This document shows, one piece after another, positions 41,201 through 49,300 of a DNA stretch of 54,638 nucleotides; position 1 is the first letter of the stretch, and each line of letters opens with the position of its first letter. A model generated the notes under the pieces. That model had not been told where the DNA came from, searched no databases, and was given only the letters and a program-made list of their open reading frames with translations. Origin of the DNA: Aerophototrophica crusticola (lineage in GTDB: Bacteria > Pseudomonadota > Alphaproteobacteria > Azospirillales > Azospirillaceae); assembly GCA_001939945.1 (NCBI GenBank), contig MOEB01000029.1, positions 1 to 54,638 on the forward strand. Reading direction: 5' to 3'. A program made the position numbers and the translations under genes.

Positions 41201-41439
41201 GGGCCCGGCCGGTGGTGCTGACGGCACTGGCGGCGATCCTGGCCTTCGTGCCGCTGAGCTTCAACGTGTTCTGGGGCCCCATGGCCATCACCATGATGGG
41301 CGGCCTGACCATCGCCACCATCCTGACCCTGCTGTTCCTTCCGGCCCTCTATGCCCTGTGGTTCCGGGTGGGCCGGGCCGAGACCGCCACGTCAGCCCCG
41401 GCCGCCCCCGCGCCGGGCCTGAAGGTGGCGGCGGAGTAG
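38296..41439 (+). CDS. RND efflux pump inner-membrane subunit (AcrB family)
   Basis: A 1047-residue proton-driven transporter of the hydrophobe/amphiphile RND family. Helix 1 starts at ALVLFLIIALAAGG and is followed by a large periplasmic loop, five helices, and the same again in the second half. The proton-relay acidic pair is in GLLVDDAIIAIEMM in helix 4, near 413-414. Other family signs are MQEQVADRLEVKLLEVP near 75, SFASLGWRTGIVVALSVPLT and AGMIMRNTLILVDQI near 935. Length matches AcrB-type pumps. It is translationally coupled to the adaptor gene, and a strong intrinsic terminator follows at 41476-41507. Export of drugs, detergents or metabolites is expected; the substrate is unknown. Confidence 0.93.
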   Translation: MNGTAPHDEPSRFNLSAWAVRHPALVLFLIIALAAGGTWSYLRMGRAEDPSFTIKALTVTAIWPGATAREMQEQVADRLEVKLLEVPHQDKVETYTRPGFVAITMQLEDKTPPKEVKDLFYQVRKKLGDIRHTLPDGVRGPFVNDEFGDVYAAVYAVTGDGIPNAELVRQAESVRGRLLSVPNVDKVDLLGEEPQRITVEFSHAKLATLGIPPQALFDSLGKQNAVTPTGSIDTASERVAVRVDGSLDGAAAVEAVPVAANGKVFRLGDIASVTRGYADPPSYRIRQDGQPAVMLAVSMTKRANGLALGADLDKAEADIARLLPVGVDLKQISDQPAVIAEAVDSFLLKFVAALAIVLLVSFASLGWRTGIVVALSVPLTLAATFLVMDAAGMEFDRISLGALILALGLLVDDAIIAIEMMVVKLEQGWDKFRAATFAWTSTAFPMLTGTLLTVVGFLPVGFANSTAGEYAGGIFWVVGIALMLSWVVAVVFTPYLGTKLLPDSMAKHGAGHGHDALYDTPMYRKLRAAVAWCVEHRKKVVIATALLFIVSVAGMGFVSKQFFPQSSRPELLVELNLRGGASFQAAEEASRKVEKLLEGDPDVRWHTTYMGAGGPRFFLSLNPALPNDSFAITVVMTQGAEARERLRARLVKAFEEEAIPEARVRVKRLDFGPPVAFPVSFRIIGPDAAEARRVAEQVRDVVRANPNTHGVHLNWGEKAPTVRLVVDQDRARLLGLAPADIAQAMQTLLSGAPITQIRDGIELVEVVARAVPAERLNLAALEDLTIPTASGRAIPLSQVATLKYEQEEPITWRRNREPVVSVNADIVDGVQAPDVTKQILPLLKPVMDSLPAGYRIETAGAVEESGKANGALYAVFPVMILVMLTLLMVQLQSFGKTALVFLTAPLGLVGAVAALLLTNSPFGFVALLGLIALAGMIMRNTLILVDQIDVDLAAGASLREAIVESTVRRARPVVLTALAAILAFVPLSFNVFWGPMAITMMGGLTIATILTLLFLPALYALWFRVGRAETATSAPAAPAPGLKVAAE

Positions 41440-41475
41440 GGGGGACCTCCCCGCCTTCCCTGCTCCGGGTCTGAG

Positions 41476-41507
41476 ACCGGGCGGCGCCCCCCGCGCCGCC
41501 CGGTTTT
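41476..41507 (+). terminator. Intrinsic terminator of the RND efflux operon
   Basis: Perfect 12-bp arms at 41476-41487 and 41493-41504 surround a CCCCC loop and run into TTTT, 37 bp after the pump stop codon. This is a textbook rho-independent terminator on the plus strand. Confidence 0.88.
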
Positions 41508-41667
41508 CGCTTTCCCCATGTGGTCCTGGATGGCCGGCCTCCCGCAAGGGCACGTATGGCTGGGGCCTGGGAGGAACGTTAGGCCCCCTACGCTGTGCTC
41601 GCCTATCCGTCCTTGCCGGTGGTATCACCCTGCGGCATCAGACAAGCTGTGGAGCCGCAGACGCACC

Positions 41668-43473
41668 ATGTCCCAGGGACCGTTCCCGCAAGACCCCTTG
41701 TATGGCGAGCTGTCAGGGGCCCTGGCGGCGCAGCAGGGGGGCGACCTGGCCGGGGCGGTGGCGTGGCTGCGGGACATCCTTCGGCGGCACCCTGGGGAGC
41801 CGCGGGCCTTGGGCCTGCTGGGCAACTTCCTGCTGCTGGCGGGCAACGCGGCGGAGGCGGTGCCGGCGTTGCAGGGGGCGGCGGGGCGGATGCCGATCCC
41901 CATGCACCTGCACGATCTGGGCATCGCCCTGTTCCAGACCGGCCGGCTGGCGGAGGCGGAGCAGGCCTTGCAGCAGGCCATCCTCATGGGCCTGCGGGAG
42001 CCCGGGGCCTGGGTGGCCCTTGGCTATGTGCGGGACTGCCTGGGCGACCTGGCCGGCGCGGTGGACTGCCTGCAACAGGCGGCGCGGGTGCCGGGCCCGC
42101 ACCAGACATCCGCGACCGTCAGCCTGGCCCATGTGCTGGGGCGGCTCGCGGACTGGCCGGGGCAGGCGGCACGGCTCGGCGAGCTGGCCCGGCTGGTCCG
42201 GGAAGGGCAGGGGCACGGGGAGCCCTTCCCGTTGCTGGCCTTGGACGTGCCGGCTGAGGTCCGGCGCCTTGCCGCCCGCCGGATGACCGCCTGGAACCGG
42301 GAGACGGTGCCGCAGGGGGCGGGCTTCACCCACCGGGCAGAGGCGCCGGAGCGGCTGCGGGTCGGTTACCTGTCATCGGATTTCCACCGCCACCCCACCG
42401 CCTTCCTGTTGGCGGAGGTGCTGGAGCGCCATGACCGCGGGGCGGTGGAGGTCATCGCCTTCAGCCACGGGCCGGACGACGGCTCACCCATGCGGGCGCG
42501 CCTGGAGGCCGGGGTGGACGCCTTCCACGACTTGTCGTCATTGACGGACGGGGAGGCGGCCGATCTGATCCACCGGTCCGGCGTCCATGTGCTGGTGGAC
42601 CTCAAGGGCTTCACCCAGGGCGTGCGGCCCGGCATCCTGTTGCGGCGGCCGGCGCCGGTGCTGGTGCACTGGCTGGGCTACCCGGGCACCCTGGGCGGGC
42701 TGGTGGATGCCATCATCGGCGATGCCGTGGTCACGCCGCCGGGGTGCGAGGGGCTGTATGACGAGGCGGTGGTGCGGCTGCCCGTCTGCTACCAGCCCAA
42801 CGACGCGCGGCGGCCCGTCGGCCCCTGCCCGGACCGGGCCGCCCTGGGCCTGCCGAAAGGGGCCGTGGTCTTCTGCGGCTTCAACGCCATCTACAAGCTG
42901 AACGAAGCGGTCTGGCGCTGCTGGATGCGGGTCCTGAGGGGGGTGGAGGGGAGTGTCCTCTGGCTGCTGGAACCCCACCCAATGGCAAGGCAAGCCCTGA
43001 TCGGCCAGGCGGCCGCGGCGGGGATCGGGCCGGAGCGGCTGGTCTTCGCGCCCGTGCTGCCCAACAGCGACCTGGGCGCCCATATCGGCCGGCATGCCGC
43101 CGCCGACCTGTTCCTGGATACCTGGCCCTATGGCGCCCACACCACGGCCAGCGACGCGCTGTGGGCCGGCCTGCCCGTGCTGACCTGGGCGGGGGAGGGG
43201 TTCGCCGCCCGGGTGGCCGCCAGCCTGCTGCACCACCTTGGCCTGGACGGGCTGGTGATGCCGGACGCGGACGCCTATGTCGCCCGGGCCATCGCCCTGG
43301 GCAACGACCCGGCCGCCCGCCGGGACCTGCGGGAGAGGCTGGCCGCCGCGCGCACCCGGCCCGGCGGCCCCTTCGACGCGAGCGCCACGGCCCGGGCGCT
43401 GGAGGCGGCGTACCGGTCCTTGTATGAAGGCTGGACGCGGTCAATGGCAGCAACGGCCCCCTCTCCCCGGTAG
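41668..43473 (+). CDS. TPR protein with GT41 O-GlcNAc-transferase-like (SPINDLY) domain
   Basis: A 601-residue protein. Residues about 5-180 are tetratricopeptide-like helices (AVAWLRDILRRHPGEPRALG, LAEAEQALQQAI). The C-terminal part is a GT41 domain: LRVGYLSSDFHRHPTAFLL near 231-249 with the conserved His, VLVHWLGYPGTLGG near 328, PKGAVVFCGFNAIYKLNEAV near 394, and DLFLDTWPYGAHTTASDALW near 474, which contacts the nucleotide sugar in OGT. Likely reaction: transfer of a sugar, possibly GlcNAc or fucose, to protein Ser/Thr; bacterial members also act on other acceptors. The ATG at 41668 has a weak ribosome-binding site; an upstream extension to 41518 would cross the terminator area. It converges on treY across a 26-bp perfect palindrome. 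Confidence 0.85.
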   Translation: MSQGPFPQDPLYGELSGALAAQQGGDLAGAVAWLRDILRRHPGEPRALGLLGNFLLLAGNAAEAVPALQGAAGRMPIPMHLHDLGIALFQTGRLAEAEQALQQAILMGLREPGAWVALGYVRDCLGDLAGAVDCLQQAARVPGPHQTSATVSLAHVLGRLADWPGQAARLGELARLVREGQGHGEPFPLLALDVPAEVRRLAARRMTAWNRETVPQGAGFTHRAEAPERLRVGYLSSDFHRHPTAFLLAEVLERHDRGAVEVIAFSHGPDDGSPMRARLEAGVDAFHDLSSLTDGEAADLIHRSGVHVLVDLKGFTQGVRPGILLRRPAPVLVHWLGYPGTLGGLVDAIIGDAVVTPPGCEGLYDEAVVRLPVCYQPNDARRPVGPCPDRAALGLPKGAVVFCGFNAIYKLNEAVWRCWMRVLRGVEGSVLWLLEPHPMARQALIGQAAAAGIGPERLVFAPVLPNSDLGAHIGRHAAADLFLDTWPYGAHTTASDALWAGLPVLTWAGEGFAARVAASLLHHLGLDGLVMPDADAYVARAIALGNDPAARRDLRERLAAARTRPGGPFDASATARALEAAYRSLYEGWTRSMAATAPSPR

Positions 43474-43519
43474 GGAAAGAGGGGATTCCCGTGGTGCCCC
43501 CATGCCGGTCTTCTGGAAT

Positions 43520-43545
43520 GTCGAGTTTCGAATTCGAAACTCGAC
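43520..43545. repeat. 26-bp perfect palindrome between convergent genes
   Basis: Bases 43520-43545 read identically on both strands, with GAATTC at the centre, and lie 1 bp beyond the treY stop codon. There is no loop and no T tract. It may be a REP-like element, a protein-binding site or a cruciform-type terminator. Confidence 0.8.
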
Positions 43546-43546
43546 C

Positions 43547-46324
43547 TCACGCCGGGACGAGCACCGCCACGGGGAGGTGGCGGAACAGGGTCGCGGCGGC
43601 GCCGTCCGCCACCGGCTGCCCGGTCAGGGCGTCCACCCAGTTCCCCCCCGGCAGCGTCAGTTGCGTCTGCCCCCAGCCACCGGCCGACTCCAACCTGGCG
43701 GGCAGGCGGGTGACGGCGACCAGGGCCGCCTGCCCCTCATGCCGCCGGGTGAAGGCGATGACGTGGTCCGCGCGGTCGCCCTCCGCTTGGAGCGCCTCAT
43801 ATCCGCCATGGCTGAACAGGGCGGGGAAGCGCTGGCGGGCGGCCAGCACCTGCCGGGTGACGGCCAGCTTGATGCCGCCGTCGTGCCAGTCCTGGCGCAG
43901 GCTGCGGAACAGGGCGGGGGCGTCCGTCTCCAGCCCCTGCTCGATCCTGTCCAGCAGCTGCACCCGGGCGGCGTAGTCCACGGGGCGCCGGTTGTCCGGG
44001 TCCACCAGGCTCAGCTCCCACAGATCCGCACCCTGGTAGATGTCGGGCACCCCCGGCACCGTCAGCTTCAACACGGCCTGGGCGAGGGAGTTGGAGACGC
44101 CATGCTCCGCTACCTGGGCCTGGAAGGGCAGGAACGCTTCCAGGAAGGCCGGCCGCGACAGGTCCAGCGCGTCCCGGGCGAAGCCCAGCATGGCGTCCTC
44201 ATAGGCCTGGTCGGGGGCTGCCCAGGTGGAGCGCACCTTGGCCTCCCGCATGGACTTGACCAGGGCGCCCTCGATCCGGCCGGTGAAGTCGCCCAGCGCC
44301 TCCGCGTCGGGCAGGGCGGTGCCCGTCAGCTCCGCCGGCCAGGCGCCGAGGAGGAGCTGGTAGAACAGGTACTCGTCGTTCTTGTCCGGCGGGGCCGTGC
44401 CCTCCAGGTCGCCCCGGCGGGCGCGCAGGATGCGGCTCCAGGCCTGGACGTTGCGCGCCCATTCCTCCGGCAGCTCCGACAGGACGGCGAGGCGGGCGCG
44501 GACGTCCTCGCCCCGCTTGGTGTCGTGGGTGCTGGTGCCCAGCATGGTGTGGGGCCAGCGGCGGGCCCGGTCGGCGTTGGTCTTGTGGAAGGCGGAGGGG
44601 GGAACGCCGAAATGGTCGGGATGGCCGCCCACCTCGTTCAGGGCCACGAACCGGTTGTAACGGTAGAAGGCCGTGTCCTCCAACCCCTTGGCCATGACCG
44701 GCCCGCTGTACTGCTGCATCCGCATGGCGAGGCGCAGCGCCGTCTCCCGGCTGTAGCCGCTGCGCGGGTCCTTCACCAAGTCGGTGGTCAGCAGCTTGTG
44801 GGCGAAGTCGAAGACGCTGGAATCCACGTCCGGCTCCAGCCGCCGTGCCTGGGCCACGGCCCAGTCGATGTCGCGCCGGTCGGAGTCCGTCGGCGCCTCA
44901 CCGTCCACATAGGTGCGGTAGACCGGGAAGCAGGCCACCACCTGCTTCAGGGCCCGTTGCAGGATATTGCGGGTGAAGTCGGCGGTGCGCGGGTTCTGCC
45001 GGGCGAGGCGCGCCGCGTCGCGGGCGAGCACGTTCAGCTCCCCCGCCATCTCGTTCTCCATGATCCGGATCTTGCAGGCCCGGACGATGTCGCCGAACGG
45101 CTCGCGCAGGCCGGTGAAATCCTGGTAGGTGCGGGTGAAGTCCCCCTCCGCCGCCCCGTCCACCAGGGCGCCCAGCACCAGGTTGGTGAACTCGTACCCG
45201 GTGGTCCCCTCCACCGGCCAGTCCTCCCGCAGGGATTCGTGCCGGGCCAGGATCTTCTCCAGCACCAGGTAGAAGGGCCGTGGCGCCTTCTCCCGCAGGC
45301 GCCGGCAATAGCCCTTGGGGTCCAGCAGCCCGTCCACGTGGTCGATGCGCAGCCCGTCCAGGGTGCCGTCCGCCAGCAGTTGGAACACCAGCCCGTGGGC
45401 ATGGTCGAACAGCTCCGGCAGCTCCATGCGCAGGCCGGCCAGCTCGTTGATGTTGAAGAAGCGGCGGTAGTTGATGTCGTCCGCCGCCACACGGAAATGG
45501 GCGGCGCGCCAATGCTGCTGCTGCACCAGCGCGTCCAGGGAGCGCCAGCTTTCCAGGTCGCCTGGTGTGCCGTTGATACGGGCCACCGCGGCCTGGATGG
45601 CGGCGGCGACCCCGTCGTCCTGGCAGGCGGCGAGGGCCAGCTCGGCCTGCAGCTCCCGCGCCCGCCGGGCCACGTGGGGGCGCCAGGTCATCAGGTTGGC
45701 GAAGGCGTCGCCGATCCGTTCCAGCACCGGGTGGTCATGGCCCAGGATGGCCTCGTAATGCAGCGGGTTGACCGGCAGCTTGTGGCTGCCATAGGCCCAG
45801 ACGGCGAAGGCGCCGCTTTCCCCGTCGAAGCGCAGCTCCAGCTGCCCGGATTCCAGCACGGCCCCGTACTGGTCGCCCAGGAAGGGGATCAGCAGCTTGC
45901 CTTGCAGGTAGCGCTTGTCCGGGTCCCAGTCGATGTCGAACCAGCCGGCATAGGCGCTGTCCGGCCCCCATTCCAGCACGTCCAGCCACCACCGGTTGTC
46001 GGCCCCGCCCACGCCCATGTGGTTGGGCACGAAGTCCAGCACCTGGCGCAGCCCGTTCTCCTTCAGGGCCCTGACCATGGCCAGGAAGTCCTTCTCGTCC
46101 CCCAGTTCCGGGTTCAGGCGGCGGTGGTCCACGATGTCGTAGCCGTGGGTGCTGCCCGGCCGCGCCAGCAGGTAGGGGGAGGCGTAGAGGTGGCTCACCC
46201 CCAGCCGCTTCAGGTAGGGCAGGATCGCCGTCGCGTCCTGGAACCCGAACTCCTTGCGGAACTGCACGCGGTAGGTGGCCAGCGGCACGGGCACCGCGGC
46301 GGGGGAGGGGGTCTCGTCAGCCAT
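43547..46324 (-). CDS. treY: Malto-oligosyltrehalose synthase
   Basis: A 925-residue GH13 enzyme that converts the reducing end of a malto-oligosaccharide to an alpha,alpha-1,1 linkage, giving maltooligosyl-trehalose. The N-terminus PLATYRVQFRKEFGFQDA with YLKRLGVSHLYASPYLLARP is characteristic of TreY. The barrel motifs follow: FVPNHMGVG near 100, GLRIDHVDGLLDP near 324 with the nucleophile Asp, and VLEKILARHESLREDWPVEG near 353 with the acid Glu. The start overlaps the end of the Mak-TreZ-MalQ gene by 8 bp, so translation is coupled. The product is the substrate of the TreZ domain encoded upstream. Length and motif order fit full-length TreY. Confidence 0.95.
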   Translation of the reverse strand: MADETPSPAAVPVPLATYRVQFRKEFGFQDATAILPYLKRLGVSHLYASPYLLARPGSTHGYDIVDHRRLNPELGDEKDFLAMVRALKENGLRQVLDFVPNHMGVGGADNRWWLDVLEWGPDSAYAGWFDIDWDPDKRYLQGKLLIPFLGDQYGAVLESGQLELRFDGESGAFAVWAYGSHKLPVNPLHYEAILGHDHPVLERIGDAFANLMTWRPHVARRARELQAELALAACQDDGVAAAIQAAVARINGTPGDLESWRSLDALVQQQHWRAAHFRVAADDINYRRFFNINELAGLRMELPELFDHAHGLVFQLLADGTLDGLRIDHVDGLLDPKGYCRRLREKAPRPFYLVLEKILARHESLREDWPVEGTTGYEFTNLVLGALVDGAAEGDFTRTYQDFTGLREPFGDIVRACKIRIMENEMAGELNVLARDAARLARQNPRTADFTRNILQRALKQVVACFPVYRTYVDGEAPTDSDRRDIDWAVAQARRLEPDVDSSVFDFAHKLLTTDLVKDPRSGYSRETALRLAMRMQQYSGPVMAKGLEDTAFYRYNRFVALNEVGGHPDHFGVPPSAFHKTNADRARRWPHTMLGTSTHDTKRGEDVRARLAVLSELPEEWARNVQAWSRILRARRGDLEGTAPPDKNDEYLFYQLLLGAWPAELTGTALPDAEALGDFTGRIEGALVKSMREAKVRSTWAAPDQAYEDAMLGFARDALDLSRPAFLEAFLPFQAQVAEHGVSNSLAQAVLKLTVPGVPDIYQGADLWELSLVDPDNRRPVDYAARVQLLDRIEQGLETDAPALFRSLRQDWHDGGIKLAVTRQVLAARQRFPALFSHGGYEALQAEGDRADHVIAFTRRHEGQAALVAVTRLPARLESAGGWGQTQLTLPGGNWVDALTGQPVADGAAATLFRHLPVAVLVPA

Positions 46325-49300
46325 GGGGGGTTTCCTCTCGGGCCGCGGCGACGGCGCGGCACAGGGCGGCGAAACGGGGGTGGGCCGCCATCTGTTCCAG
46401 GGTCAGGGACTGGCGGCGCCGCCAGTTCGGGTGCTCGGTGGAGGTGCCGGGCACGTTCACCGGGTCCGCCTCGTCCGTCAGGTCGTCCACCTGCACCACC
46501 AGCAGGCCCGCGCTGCTGCGGGCCAGGAAGGTATGGGCGGCGAGGGACACGGCCTCCTCGTCCGGCTCCCCATCCGCGGGCAGCAGGCCTTCCGCGCGCA
46601 GGGCGGCCAGCAGGCAGGCGCGGTCCCGGTCCCGCAGGGCCTTCTGCTTCTCCACCTCCCCCTCGCCGGGGAGCTGGTCCAGGGAGGCCTTCAGGTCGAC
46701 GTCGCTGCCGGCCCACCAGCCGCGCAGCGTCGCCATGTCGTGGCTGCCGATGGTGGCCAGGGACAGGGCGGGGTACTCGCCCGGCGCCTTGTAGGGGCCC
46801 TTCTCCGCGTCCTGCTCGAAATACAGCACGCGGTAGGACAGGACATTGGCGTCCGCCATCTTCTCCCGGAAGCCGGGGGGCACGGTGCCCAGATCCTCCC
46901 CCACCACCAGGCAGCGGTTACGCTGGCTCTCCAGGGCCAGGATGCCCACCATGTCGTCCAGGGGATAGGCGACATAGGCCCCGTCTTTCGGGCTGGCTCC
47001 CTGGGGCACCCAGTAGAGGTGCTGGAGCGCCATGACATGGTCGATGCGCAGGCCGCCCGCATGGCGCATGTTGGCCCGCAGCAGCTCGATGAAGCTGCGG
47101 TAGCCTTCCTCGCGCAGGGCCTCCGGGTTGAAGGGCGGCAGGCCCCAATCCTGGCCGGCGGGGTTGAAGATGTCCGGCGGCGCCCCGACGCTTGCCCCCG
47201 CCACCACCGCCTTGGGGTTGGCCCAGGTCTCGGCGCCTGCGCTGTCTGCGCCCACGGCCAGGTCGCGGTAGAGACCGACCTCCATGCCCTGGTCCCTGGC
47301 CGCTTGCGCCGCGGCGGCGAGCTGCCCGTCCGCCAGCCACTGCAGCCAGGCCATGAACTCCACCTTCCGGCCGTGGTCCCGCAGGAAGGCCCGGGTGTCG
47401 GGCCCGTCCGGGTCGCGGTAGCCCTCCGGCCATTGGCGCCAGTCCGGCTTGCCCTGGTCGGCGAAGGATTGGCGCAGCGCCAGGAACAGGCAGGCTCGCT
47501 CCAGCGGTTCCCCGCGCTCCTGCCGGAACGCCTGGAAGGCCTGCCAGCGGGCAGGGTCGGCCGAGGACTGGCAGGCATGGAACAGCACGCCCAGCGCCTG
47601 CATCTTCAGGTCGGCCACGGCGGTATAGTCCACCAGACCGGCCTCCCTTGCCTGGGCTAGGCGCTGCTTGAACTCCGCGTCCCGGGCCAGCATCTGCGCC
47701 TCATCGCAGGCGGCGAACTCGGGCAGGGCGGTCACGTCGATGTTCAGCACGTTCAGCAGCAGCCGGCTGGCCGGGGAATAGGGGCTGGCATGCTCCGGGT
47801 TGTCCGGGAACAGGGCATGCAGCGGGTTGAGGCCGATGACGTCCGCCCCTTGGCTGCCGGTGATCTCCGCCAGCCGGGCGAGGTCGGAGAAGTCGCCGAT
47901 GCCCCAGTCATTTTCCGACCGCAGCAGGTAGAGTTGCGCCGAGACGCCCCAGAGGCGCTTGCCGTGCTCCAGGGACGGCGGGAGCCAGCACCGGCCGGGG
48001 GAGACGATGAGGGGCATGGTGGCGACGGACTTTCCTTGTCTCTGCCCTTCATCCTCATGGCTTTGTTGTGCTTCCCCCGCGAAGGCGGGGGTCCACTGTT
48101 TTTGACCCGATCCCTGCTGCTGCCCTGCAAAAGAACCGTGGACCCCCGCCTTCGCGGGGGAGGCAGGGGGGGAGGGGTTCGGCGCCTCTCCACCCCTAGC
48201 GGCCGCTCCGCCCGCCGTATCTCCAGTGCTGATGCCCAGGATCACCAACCGGTGGTAACCGTCCGGCAAGTCGCCCGGCAGGGGAAGCTTGCGGCGTTCC
48301 AGGGACTGGCCGTCCAGGTCCCACGCCTCGTCCAGGGCCAGGGTGGGGAAGGGGGCGGTGCCGGAACGTTCGCCGCCGTCCTCCAGCTCCACCCGCCAGG
48401 ACACCTCCCCGCTGGCCGCGGGCAGGGTCAGGGCCACTGTCGGTTCCACCCCCCGCCGGATCACCGCGACGGGGGGGAGGGGTCGCCCCCAGTCCCGCCT
48501 TTCCAAAGCCTCCAGCGCCGCGGCGGCGGCCCCCTCGTCCGCCACGTCATGGCCCATGGCCGCCAGCAACGCCCGCTGCGTCTCGGGGGAGGTCTGGACC
48601 GGCTCACCCCGGGCGTTGTCGTAGGACGCCTCGATCCCGGCCCGCGCCGCAAGCCGGTCCAGCGCCGTCTCCTGCGCCTTCTTCGTCCCGCCGCCGGGGC
48701 CGCCATCCCCCAGGGTCCAGCGCACGGCCCAGGGACCAAGGCGCCCGTCCGCCCCGGCCTCCCCCTCGGCCCACAGCACCTCGCCGGCCGCTTCCGGGAA
48801 GCCTGCCGCCGGCTCGGCGGACAGGTTGGCGGCTACCGCCAGGGTCTTGCCGCCTCCCAAGTCCCAGCGGACGACGATGCCCGACGTGCCGACCACCTCA
48901 TGGGACCCGGCCCCGCCGCCGATCCCGGCCAGCAGCGGCACCAGCCGCTCCCGCCGGACCGCCAGGGCCCGCCGGTACCAGTCCAGCCATCCGGCATGGG
49001 GTTCCCGCTCCCGCTCATCCCACCTCAGCTTGGCGGAGGCGAAGGTGCTGTCCGCCGTCGGATCGGGGATGCGCTCCCGCGCGGCAGGGTCCTGGAACTC
49101 GGGGAAGCGGGCAAACTCCTTCCGCCGCCCCTCCCGCACCGCGTCCGCCAAGTCCGGCCCGAAGTCGGCGAAGAAGGGGAAGGGGGTGCTCGCCCCCCAC
49201 TCCTCCCCCATGAACAGCATGGGCACCTGCGGCGACAGCAGGTACAGGCTGGCCACCGCCCGCACCGCCTCGGCCGGGTTCTTCTCGGTGATCCGGTCGC

